Assembly (NCBI GenBank): GCA_022844585.1
Contig: JALHLM010000143.1
Coordinates: 1 to 11,968, forward strand
DNA from: Pirellulales bacterium
Lineage (GTDB): Bacteria > Planctomycetota > Planctomycetia > Pirellulales > JALHLM01
Direction of reading: 5' to 3'
DNA: 11,968 bases
Shown here: positions 6,341 through 11,968 of the stretch, one piece after another
Position numbering within the stretch: position 1 is the first letter of the stretch
How the letters are laid out: every line of letters begins with the position of its first letter
Notes under the pieces: model-generated
Told to the model about the DNA's origin: nothing
Database searches by the model: none
Seen by the model: only the letters and a program-made list of their open reading frames with translations
Made by a program: the position numbers and the translations under genes

Positions 6341-6554
6341 GGCAAAAAGCCCTTCCAATTGGGGGAAGGGAAGATTGCGGCGCCGATTTGCCAGCGGGAA
6401 CGTTGGCATGGCGGCATTGCCTAACCCCCCTCGATTCGCATAACCTAAAGGGCGTTCCAAGTGCCGGCGGCCTTGCCTATCGGCCCGAATCCTTTCACGC
6501 CGATTTTGATTTCAGCGACCATGCGTCGGGCGTCCGCCCGGCCGGGATGTCTCC
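6341..6554. other. 214-bp spacer before accD with a hairpin
   Basis: Beyond the hairpin at 6350-6370 nothing definite is seen. There is no strong promoter consensus. The 3' part has only a weak GGGA 8 nt before the accD ATG at 6555. Confidence 0.4.
6350..6370. terminator. Hairpin downstream of the YchF-like gene, possible terminator
   Basis: CCCTTCC (6350-6356) and GGAAGGG (6364-6370) form a perfect 7-bp stem around a 7-nt loop, 10 nt after the TAA. On the plus strand no T-run follows. On the minus strand the stem is followed by CTTTTTG, the classical order for a terminator in the opposite direction. It probably marks the end of the YchF-like unit, but termination efficiency on the plus strand is doubtful. 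Confidence 0.4.
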
Positions 6555-7406
6555 ATGTCGACCGGCAATCTTGATGTCGCTACGACCCCTATGACGACAC
6601 GACGTCCGAAACGTGGCGTGCCCGAAGGGCTCTGGCGCCGCTGCCCGGGTTGCCAGCAAACGATCTTCAAGCGGGACATCGAGAAGCGTCTCGACGTCTG
6701 CCCGGAGTGCGACTACCACTGGTACGTTTCCGCCCGGGACCGCGTACGGCAAGTGCTGGACGACGGGACGTTCGAAGAATGGTTTACCGAGCTAGAACCG
6801 ACCGACCCGCTCGACTTCGTCGACAAGAAGCCGTACCGCGAACGCCTGGCCGCGGAACAAGCCCGGACCGGGCTGCGCGATGCGGCCTTGGTCGGCACGG
6901 GTATGGTCCGCGCCCGGCGCGTGGCGTTCGGCGTGACCGATTCGGCTTTCATCATGGGGAGCATGGGCTCAGTGGTGGGCGAGAAGCTCGCGCGAACGAT
7001 CGAACGCGCCACGGAACAGCGGTTACCGCTGATTGTGATTTCGGGCTCCGGCGGCGGGGCGAGGATGCATGAGGGCATCCTGTCGCTGATGCAAATGGCT
7101 AAGGTTTCCGCGGCGCTGGCCCGGTTTCATGAAGTGGGCGGGCTGTTTATCTCCGTGCTGACCAACCCGACGATGGGGGGCGTGGCCGCGAGTTTCGCTT
7201 CGCTGGGGGATCTGATCTTCGCCGAGCCCAAGGCCCTGATTGGTTTCGCCGGGCCGCGGACGATCGAAGCCACCATCAGGACGCCGCTCCCCAAGGGATT
7301 TCAGACCAGCGAATTCCTGCTGCAGCACGGCTTCATTGACCGGATCGTCCGGCGCTGCGATCTTAAATCAGAGATCGCGCGAACCATTGACTACTGTGGT
7401 CGGTAG
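6555..7406 (+). CDS. accD: Acetyl-CoA carboxylase carboxyltransferase beta subunit (283 aa)
   Basis: With the alpha subunit AccA it transfers CO2 from carboxybiotin to acetyl-CoA, making malonyl-CoA for fatty acid synthesis in the cytosol. An N-terminal zinc ribbon is seen, CPGC (C30, C33) and CPEC (C49, C52), preceded by GVPEGLWRRC as in E. coli AccD. The crotonase-like domain follows: AFIMGSMGSVVGEKLARTIE (131-150), the oxyanion region GSGGGARMHEGILSLMQMAK (164-183), SVLTNPTMGGVAASFASLGD (200-219), FAEPKALIGFAGPRTIEATI (222-241) and LPKGFQTSEFLLQHGFID (245-262). The oxyanion loop is one residue longer than the E. coli SASGGARMQ form. Length matches the family (about 280-305). The start could be 6555 or the in-frame ATG at 6591, which also begins close to the conserved part; a weak GGGA favours 6555. 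No accA is in the window, and the next gene, a kinase, follows after 65 bp. Confidence 0.95.
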   Translation: MSTGNLDVATTPMTTRRPKRGVPEGLWRRCPGCQQTIFKRDIEKRLDVCPECDYHWYVSARDRVRQVLDDGTFEEWFTELEPTDPLDFVDKKPYRERLAAEQARTGLRDAALVGTGMVRARRVAFGVTDSAFIMGSMGSVVGEKLARTIERATEQRLPLIVISGSGGGARMHEGILSLMQMAKVSAALARFHEVGGLFISVLTNPTMGGVAASFASLGDLIFAEPKALIGFAGPRTIEATIRTPLPKGFQTSEFLLQHGFIDRIVRRCDLKSEIARTIDYCGR

Positions 7407-7471
7407 CCGAAATCGGCGGCGCGGTCATCGCGCTTGCTCACTTCCACGATTCTGCGGCCGAGATCGCGCCC

Positions 7472-8350
7472 ATGGGTTTGCTCGATAGTTTCAAAAAGGC
7501 CTTGTCCGGCGGTAAGGTCGATGTGCAGAAGCGGTTTGAGTTTCTGCGCGAAGCGATCTCGGGCACGATGTCCAGCTTCAACATGGTCCGCGATCGCCAG
7601 ACCGGCGAGATCGTCGGGCTGAAGATTTTGGACAAGGAAAAGACCGCGGCGTTCGAGGAACGCCTGCGAGGGCTGAAGCGACCGCTCGAAGGGGAAATCG
7701 CTACAGCGATCGTGCATCCGCGGATTGTGAAGACGCTTGAGTATGGAATGACGACGCGCGGCGAGCAGTTTCTGGTGATGGAGTTCATCGGCGGGCCGGG
7801 GCTCAATTCGCTGTTGATCGCGCGCAGTCCGCTGATGGAAGGGAAGCGGCTGACGCTCACCCGCCAGGCGGCGGAAGCGGTGGCCGCGGTTCACAAGGCC
7901 GGCTATATCCACCGCGATATCTGCCCGCGGAATCTGATTGCGACCACTGCGGAAGTAAAGGAGCTCAAGCTGATCGACTTTGGCCTGACGCTGCCGGCTA
8001 CCAAAGAGTTCATGCAGCCGGGCAACCGGACCGGGACGCCGAACTACATGGCGCCGGAAATCGTCAAGCGGCAAGCCACGGACCAGCGCGTGGACATCTT
8101 TTCGTTCGGCGTCACGGCGTACGAGATGTTTACCTACGATCTCCCCTGGGAACGCGGCGCGACGGGCCAGGCCGCCATGCAGCACGCCAATTTTGAACCG
8201 AAGGACATCGCCCGCGCGCGGCCGACGATCCATCCCACGTTGGGCAAAGCGATTATGAAATGCATCGCCCGCAACCCGGTCGACCGATTCGCCTCGATGG
8301 ATGATTTTCTGAAAGCGATCAAGGGAGTGGAACAGGACGACGCGAGCTAG
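7472..8350 (+). CDS. Cytosolic Ser/Thr protein kinase with atypical HRDIC catalytic loop (292 aa)
   Basis: A Hanks-type kinase fold without transmembrane or sensor domain. The short N-terminal helix MGLLDSFKKALSGG precedes the kinase core. The usual glycine-rich loop is not recognisable: the corresponding region, LREAISGTMSSFNMVR (25-40), has a single glycine. The ATP-anchoring lysine is K51 in VGLKIL, and a candidate alpha-C glutamate is E75 in EGEIA. The catalytic loop is HRDICPRN (147-154): D149 and N154 are kept, but Cys151 replaces the lysine that is normal in Ser/Thr kinases. DFG (169-171), APE (194-196), VDIFSFGV (207-214) and the late arginine R272 are intact. I recall a planctomycete family with the same HRDICPRN signature; this is memory, not a search. 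The gene is 65 bp after accD and only 19 bp before the GspE-type gene, which suggests co-transcription with the secretion genes. No clear Shine-Dalgarno; CCGAGATC lies 6 nt upstream of the ATG. Activity is plausible but unproven. Confidence 0.88.
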   Translation: MGLLDSFKKALSGGKVDVQKRFEFLREAISGTMSSFNMVRDRQTGEIVGLKILDKEKTAAFEERLRGLKRPLEGEIATAIVHPRIVKTLEYGMTTRGEQFLVMEFIGGPGLNSLLIARSPLMEGKRLTLTRQAAEAVAAVHKAGYIHRDICPRNLIATTAEVKELKLIDFGLTLPATKEFMQPGNRTGTPNYMAPEIVKRQATDQRVDIFSFGVTAYEMFTYDLPWERGATGQAAMQHANFEPKDIARARPTIHPTLGKAIMKCIARNPVDRFASMDDFLKAIKGVEQDDAS

Positions 8351-8369
8351 CGTTCCGCCGAGATCACTC

Positions 8370-9614
8370 GTGTCCATCGCAAAACTTCATTCACAACTCA
8401 GCGCCATTCCGGTCACGCATCCGGAGTACGCGGTGTTGTTTGTCGACGGCTTGCTGGCTGCCGCGCGGGAGTCTCGGGCCAGCGACTTGCACTTGCAGCC
8501 GACGCAAGAGGGACTGCAACTCCGTTGGCGATTGGACGGCGTGCTTCAGGTGGTAGGTGTGTATCCAGTGGCTGCCGCGGGACAGGTTGTGGCGCGGCTC
8601 AAGGTGTTGGCGGATTTGCTGACGTATCGGACCGACGTGCCGCAGGAAGGGCGGATTCGCGCGCCACAGGCTGCGGAATCGACTGCGGAGGGATCATCGC
8701 TTGATTTGCGATTGAGCACGTTTCCCACGTTGTTTGGCGAGAAGGCCGTCGTCCGGCTCTTCAATACGGAAGATCGGCTGCTGCGCTTGGAAGATCTGCG
8801 GCTGCCGGACGACATCGCGGCACGCCTGGCCGAGTTGCTGGCGGAGAACGCGGGGGCGATTTTGGTCACCGGCCCGGCCGGTAGCGGCAAGACGACGACC
8901 GCTTATGCCTGTTTGCGCGAGCTGCGTGCTCGGCATGGCGATGCGCGGAATCTGGTGTCGGTGGAAGACCCGATCGAAGTCGCCGTCGCGGGCGTCGCGC
9001 AGACGCAGGTGAACGAGCACGCGGGCCTGGACCTTGCCGAGGCGTTGCGATTTATGCTTCGGCAGGATCCCGAGGTGATGCTGATCGGCGAGATCCGCGA
9101 CGCTTCGACCGCGCGGACCGCGTTTCAGGCCGCGCTGACGGGGCATCTGGTGTTGAGCACGTTTCACGCCGGCAGCGCGGTGAGCGCGATCAGCCGCCTG
9201 TTGGAGATGGAGCTGGAGCCATATTTGCTACGCAGCGGCGTTTTGGCTATCGTTAACCAACGTCTGGTCCGCCGGCTTTGCGGCTGTGCGGCGCCGGGAC
9301 ACGATACGGAACAGGCTCTGGGATTGCCGGTCCGCCGGTTTTCGCTACCCCAAGGATGCGACGCCTGTCGCCAAACAGGCTACGCGGGTCGCGCGCTCGT
9401 CGCGGAGATGATCGTGCCGGGAGATAGTTTGCTCGGCTCGGGAATCCTCGCGCGCGAAGACGCGGCGCAGTTGGAGGCGCGAGCGAAGGAATGCGGGCTG
9501 GTCGATCGTTGGCAGCGCTCGCTGGCGCTGGTCGAGAGCGGCGTCACCTCACCCGAGGAAGTTCGCCGTGTGCTTGGCTGGCGTCGCGCCGGCGCTGCCG
9601 AGAGCGGCAGTTAA
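8370..9614 (+). CDS. GspE/PilB-type secretion or pilus assembly ATPase (414 aa)
   Basis: A hexameric AAA-like ATPase that powers pseudopilus or pilus assembly from the cytoplasmic face of the inner membrane, working with GspF-type proteins such as the two encoded next. Motifs: ASDLHLQP (37-44) and LRWRLDGVLQ (51-60) of the N2 domain; VPQEGRI (90-96); STFPTLFGEK (116-125); Walker A GPAGSGKTT (168-176, K174); Asp box SVEDPIE (197-203); Walker B VMLIGEIRD (236-244); His box HLVLSTFHAGSA (259-270); zinc site LCGC (303-306) plus CDAC (330-333); and TGYAGR (336-341). The first metal pair is C-x-C rather than the usual C-x2-C. It is a short form: the N1 domain that docks to GspL in classical GspE is missing, as in many PilB/GspE proteins of this type. 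Start is GTG, 19 bp after the kinase stop. Whether it serves type II secretion or a type IV pilus cannot be decided without the neighbours to the right. Confidence 0.94.
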   Translation: MSIAKLHSQLSAIPVTHPEYAVLFVDGLLAAARESRASDLHLQPTQEGLQLRWRLDGVLQVVGVYPVAAAGQVVARLKVLADLLTYRTDVPQEGRIRAPQAAESTAEGSSLDLRLSTFPTLFGEKAVVRLFNTEDRLLRLEDLRLPDDIAARLAELLAENAGAILVTGPAGSGKTTTAYACLRELRARHGDARNLVSVEDPIEVAVAGVAQTQVNEHAGLDLAEALRFMLRQDPEVMLIGEIRDASTARTAFQAALTGHLVLSTFHAGSAVSAISRLLEMELEPYLLRSGVLAIVNQRLVRRLCGCAAPGHDTEQALGLPVRRFSLPQGCDACRQTGYAGRALVAEMIVPGDSLLGSGILAREDAAQLEARAKECGLVDRWQRSLALVESGVTSPEEVRRVLGWRRAGAAESGS

Positions 9615-9619
9615 CTTCT

Positions 9620-9636
9620 AGCGGGAGTCCCCCGCT
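9620..9636. other. Hairpin between gspE-like and first gspF-like gene
   Basis: AGCGGG (9620-9625) and CCCGCT (9631-9636) form a perfect 6-bp stem with loop AGTCC. The stem ends 9 nt before the ATG at 9646, and the only Shine-Dalgarno-like string, GGGAG (9623-9627), lies inside it. It may restrict initiation at the first GspF-type gene or be a small intergenic repeat. No T-run follows, so termination is unlikely. Confidence 0.35.
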
Positions 9637-9645
9637 GGATCGCGC

Positions 9646-10698
9646 ATGCCCCCGCACACGGCCACCCAGGTTGAAGACTTCGCCGCGCTCTACGAGGAGC
9701 TCGCGGCGCTGGTGCGGGCGCGCGTCCCGTTGGAGCCGGGACTAGTCCGACTGGCCCGCGATCTGCCGCGCCGTCCGGCGGAGCTCACGGAGTCGGTCAG
9801 CCGGCAACTCGCCGCCGGACAGTCGCTGGAGCAGGCGCTCGACGATCCCAAGTTGCGCGCGCCGGCGGTGTTTCGCGCCGCGCTTCGCGCCGGCGTGCGG
9901 TCGGGGCGGTTGGCCGAGGCGCTCGAAGGCGTGGCGCTCGCCGCGCGGCGGATGACCGAATTGCGCCGCGCTGTTGGGCTCAGCTTGATTTATCCCACGA
10001 TTATCGTGTGCATCGGCTTGCTGCAGATTCCGCTGCTGGCAGACGTCCTGAGCGCGATGGTGGCCTGGATGCGCGATAGTCACCACGACGTGCCAGCCTG
10101 GATGCGTTTTTTCGAAGGCTGGTCGGAGCGCCGCATCGGCTGGTGGATCTCGATCCCAGCGGTTGCCGCGCTGATCGTTTTGCTATGGAGCGCCGTTTCC
10201 GGCGCGGGAATCGTGGGGGGCGGGTGGCGCACGGCGCTGTTTCGCTGTTTGCCCTGGGTGCGCGCGGCGATCGACAATGCGCGACGGGCCCATTTTTCGG
10301 ATCAACTGGCGCTGCTGGTGGAAAACGGCGTGCCGCTGGGCGAGAGCTTGCGCATCGCCGCCGAGGCGACGGTCGATCCACGATTGAAGAGCGACGCCCT
10401 CGCCGGCGCGGCGGCGATTGAAGCGGGCCCGCCGCTCGCCGAAGTTTGCGCGGCGGAGGGCGCCTTCACGCCGATGCTCCGCTGGCTGATGGGAAGCGCC
10501 GCCGCGAATCAATCGCTCGGCCGCTCGATGCGCCACGCCGCCGAGACGTACCAGCGCCGCGCCGTCGCCAACGCCGACCTGGCTAAGATTTGTTTGCCCA
10601 GCTTGCTGACGGCGGTAGTCGGCGGCGGCGTCACCGCTTCGATGATCTTGTTAGTCGTGTACCCTTGGACGCAGTTGCTCCAACAAATTGTGAAATGA
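9646..10698 (+). CDS. GspF/PilC-type inner-membrane platform protein, copy 1 (350 aa)
   Basis: A polytopic protein that couples the secretion/pilus ATPase to the pseudopilin machinery. It contains two repeats of the T2SSF domain: the first starts near 11 (LYEELAALVRARVPLEPGL, 15-33) and the second near 215 (FSDQLALLVENGVPLGESL, 217-235). The similarity between the two stretches is easily seen. Membrane segments lie at about 112-135 (beginning LIYPTII), 165-188 and 318-338. Both conserved 'GE-x-sG-x-L' stretches are changed: LRAGVRSGRLAEAL (80-93) and LMGSAAANQSLGRSM (281-295) lack the usual glutamate. Length is below classical GspF (about 400) because the N-terminal extension is short. It begins 31 bp after the ATPase gene and is followed after 45 bp by a second, quite different GspF-type gene. 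Family membership is firm; sub-role is not. Confidence 0.9.
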   Translation: MPPHTATQVEDFAALYEELAALVRARVPLEPGLVRLARDLPRRPAELTESVSRQLAAGQSLEQALDDPKLRAPAVFRAALRAGVRSGRLAEALEGVALAARRMTELRRAVGLSLIYPTIIVCIGLLQIPLLADVLSAMVAWMRDSHHDVPAWMRFFEGWSERRIGWWISIPAVAALIVLLWSAVSGAGIVGGGWRTALFRCLPWVRAAIDNARRAHFSDQLALLVENGVPLGESLRIAAEATVDPRLKSDALAGAAAIEAGPPLAEVCAAEGAFTPMLRWLMGSAAANQSLGRSMRHAAETYQRRAVANADLAKICLPSLLTAVVGGGVTASMILLVVYPWTQLLQQIVK

Positions 10699-10743
10699 AT
10701 TAACGCCACAGTCTCCGTTCGCTCCGAATCCAACTTTGCTTCC

Positions 10744-11844
10744 ATGTCAGTTCAATCGCCCAAATCGCCGTGGGATACGTCTTCGCGGGATGCGAAGCCG
10801 CGGCGCGTTTGGTTTGGGCAGCAGCTCTCGGACGAAGACTCCGCGGAGTTGGCGCGACAGATCGCGCTGTTGGCGGAGCGCGGATTGCCGTTGCCGGCCG
10901 GGTTGCGTGCATTAGGGGCTGAGCAACCCAGCGCGCGCTTGCGCCGAGCGCTCGGCGAACTGGCGGACCAACTCGAAAGCGGCAAAAGCTTGCCGGAGGC
11001 GCTCGATCAGCTCGGCTCGCTGGTGCCGCCGTCGGTGCGGGCGTTGTTGTTGGCGGGAATCAAGTCAGGCCGGTTCGTCGAAGTCGTCGAAGAGCATCTC
11101 CACAATCGGGCCCGGCTGGGCGAATTGCAACGGCGGATGCGCAACCTGTTGATCTACCCGGGCCTGCTGGTGATCGTCTGCATGGTGGCGCTCGTGCTGA
11201 TGGAGCACTTTGTGATCAGCCAATTTCGCGAGATGTACGACGAATTCGACGCTTCGCTTCCGCCACTGACCCATGGGGTGCTGATGGTCTCCAGCGGCGT
11301 TGCCTACTTTATCGTGGGCGCCGCGGCCGCATTCGTGGCGATGTGGCTGCTATTGTTACTGGGATCGCGGAGCGCCTTTCGTCGCCGTTTGGCGTACCGC
11401 TTGCCGCTCGTGGGACGCCTGTGGCGATTCACGGTGCTGGCGCAATTTACGCGCTTGGCGGCCCTGCTGGTGCGACACTCCGTGCCGTTACCGGACGCGC
11501 TGCATCTCTCGGCCGGCGCCACTGGCGATCCTGAATTGCGACGATCGGTGGGGCGGGTTGTCACCGCGATCCTGGCAGGCAAGCCGCTCGGCGCGCGATT
11601 GGCCGCCGATCGCTCGCTGCCGGCCGGGCTTGCGCAAGTGATTACTTGGGGCGAAGACCAAAACGCATTAGGAGAATCGCTGCTTCTGGCCGGAGAGATG
11701 TACGAAGCCCGGGCCATCGGTCAATTGAGTTTCACCGCGATGATCGCCCCGCCGCTGGGCCTGACGATCGCGCTCTTTTTCTTCGGCTTGATCATCATCG
11801 CGCTGATGTTGCCGTTGATCGAGTTGTTGGAGACGTTGGCATAG
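10744..11844 (+). CDS. GspF/PilC-type inner-membrane platform protein, copy 2 (366 aa)
   Basis: A second two-domain T2SSF membrane protein. The N-terminal 25 residues are polar and Ser/Pro/Lys-rich. Domain 1 begins with LARQIALLAERGLPLPAGL (36-54) and domain 2 with FTRLAALLVRHSVPLPDAL (235-253). Membrane segments are near 135-157 (beginning LIYPGLLVIV), 178-206 and 330-362. In domain 2 the conserved glutamate is kept (TWGEDQNALGESL, 301-313), unlike copy 1. In domain 1 it is replaced (LLAGIKSGRFVEVV, 102-115). The C-terminus is a strong hydrophobic helix (LTIALFFFGLIIIALMLPL, 340-358). The low identity between the two copies suggests an old duplication with division of labour, possibly a heteromeric platform, instead of a recent repeat. 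Start ATG has no Shine-Dalgarno. The ATPase and both GspF genes share orientation and tight spacing. Confidence 0.9.
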   Translation: MSVQSPKSPWDTSSRDAKPRRVWFGQQLSDEDSAELARQIALLAERGLPLPAGLRALGAEQPSARLRRALGELADQLESGKSLPEALDQLGSLVPPSVRALLLAGIKSGRFVEVVEEHLHNRARLGELQRRMRNLLIYPGLLVIVCMVALVLMEHFVISQFREMYDEFDASLPPLTHGVLMVSSGVAYFIVGAAAAFVAMWLLLLLGSRSAFRRRLAYRLPLVGRLWRFTVLAQFTRLAALLVRHSVPLPDALHLSAGATGDPELRRSVGRVVTAILAGKPLGARLAADRSLPAGLAQVITWGEDQNALGESLLLAGEMYEARAIGQLSFTAMIAPPLGLTIALFFFGLIIIALMLPLIELLETLA

Positions 11845-11854
11845 GAGTTTGAAG

Positions 11855-11880
11855 TTTTCAGTGTTCAGTTTTCAGTTTCA
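11855..11880. repeat. 7-nt tandem repeat (TTTCAGT-type)
   Basis: Units TTTCAGT (11856-11862), GTTCAGT (11863-11869) and TTTCAGT (11870-11876) follow one another, then a degenerate TTCATTT. The complement reads ACTGAAAACTGAACACTGAA, a string I recognise as resembling an intergenic repeat found in planctomycete and other environmental genomes; this is from memory, not a search. Confidence 0.55.
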
Positions 11881-11917
11881 TTTCCCTTCCGCACTTATCG
11901 CACATCACTGCCTCTTT

Positions 11918-11947
11918 TCTCCGTGTCTCCGTGACTCCGTGGTGAAT
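11918..11947. repeat. 8-nt tandem repeat (TCTCCGTG x3) ending in GTGAAT
   Basis: TCTCCGTG (11918-11925), TCTCCGTG (11926-11933) and ACTCCGTG (11934-11941) are followed by GTGAAT. The complement, ATTCACCACGGAGTCACGGA and onward, resembles a dispersed 'CACGGAG' intergenic repeat seen in many phyla, as far as I recall. It sits just before the presumed next gene. Confidence 0.55.
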
Positions 11948-11955
11948 CCTCCCCC

Positions 11956-11968
11956 ATGACCAACCTGC
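11956..11968 (+). CDS. Possible start of the next gene (partial, 4 codons)
   Basis: An ATG at 11956 opens MTNL before the window ends. Position downstream of two gspF-type genes makes a pilin/pseudopilin or other secretion gene plausible, but only four codons are visible and there is no Shine-Dalgarno. The reading frame is not secured. Confidence 0.25.

Larger units (their letters stand above)
11845..11955. other. Repeat-bearing spacer after the second gspF-like gene
   Basis: This 111-bp gap is visibly lower in GC than the genes around it and consists largely of two short tandem repeats listed separately. No promoter or terminator is evident. Confidence 0.5.

Noticed and set aside
6388..6594. 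A 68-codon frame whose TGA overlaps the accD internal ATG at 6591 (ATGA)
   Set aside because: The product has no conserved look and the arrangement can arise by chance; the main accD start is probably 6555.
7391..8377. A 328-codon minus-strand frame opposite the kinase gene
   Set aside because: The plus strand carries a kinase with intact HRD, DFG and APE motifs; the antisense product has no recognisable feature.

Overview
The window is a high-GC bacterial chromosomal segment, most likely from a planctomycete (a Pirellulales-like lineage). This is judged from protein style rather than a marker gene. The pointers are a small cytosolic Ser/Thr kinase with an HRDIC catalytic loop, a second-type YchF/DUF933 P-loop protein, a secreted HEAT-like protein, a small hydrophobic protein of a planctomycete/cyanobacterial type, weak or absent Shine-Dalgarno sequences before most genes, and dispersed intergenic repeats. 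No rRNA, tRNA, CRISPR array, transposase or phage gene is visible. It looks like ordinary core or lineage-specific chromosome, not a mobile island.

Layout. A short plus-strand gene (63-437, uncharacterised, membrane-associated) converges on a minus-strand block and overlaps it by 39 bp. Read in its own direction, the minus block is: a CheY-like receiver protein (4911-4468), a CheA-type Hpt/histidine kinase (4388-2502, TTG start), a 309-bp gap with a possible promoter, a DedA-family membrane protein (2192-1509), and a secreted HEAT-like protein (1418-399). A roughly 400-bp divergent gap (4912-5311) separates this from a plus-strand block: a YchF-like P-loop NTPase (5312-6340), accD (6555-7406), a Ser/Thr protein kinase (7472-8350), a GspE/PilB-type secretion ATPase (8370-9614) and two tandem GspF-type inner-membrane proteins (9646-10698 and 10744-11844). 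The window ends in a repeat-bearing spacer and the possible first codons of another gene.

How the genes fit together. The receiver and CheA genes form a compact phosphorelay module: Hpt domain, HATPase, CheW-like coupling domain and a free receiver. No receptor, CheW, CheR or CheB gene is nearby, so its input and output lie elsewhere. The kinase, gspE, gspF and gspF genes are spaced 19-45 bp apart and look like one transcription unit for a type II secretion or type IV pilus-like machine. The kinase at its head may regulate that machine. AccD supplies the carboxyltransferase beta subunit for malonyl-CoA synthesis; no accA is in view.

I did not find a clearly new multi-gene system. The points most worth following are the non-canonical kinase fixed next to a secretion ATPase, the atypical G4 motif of the YchF-like protein, the two diverged GspF copies, a perfect 23-bp palindrome inside the cheA linker, and two short-period intergenic repeats at the right edge.
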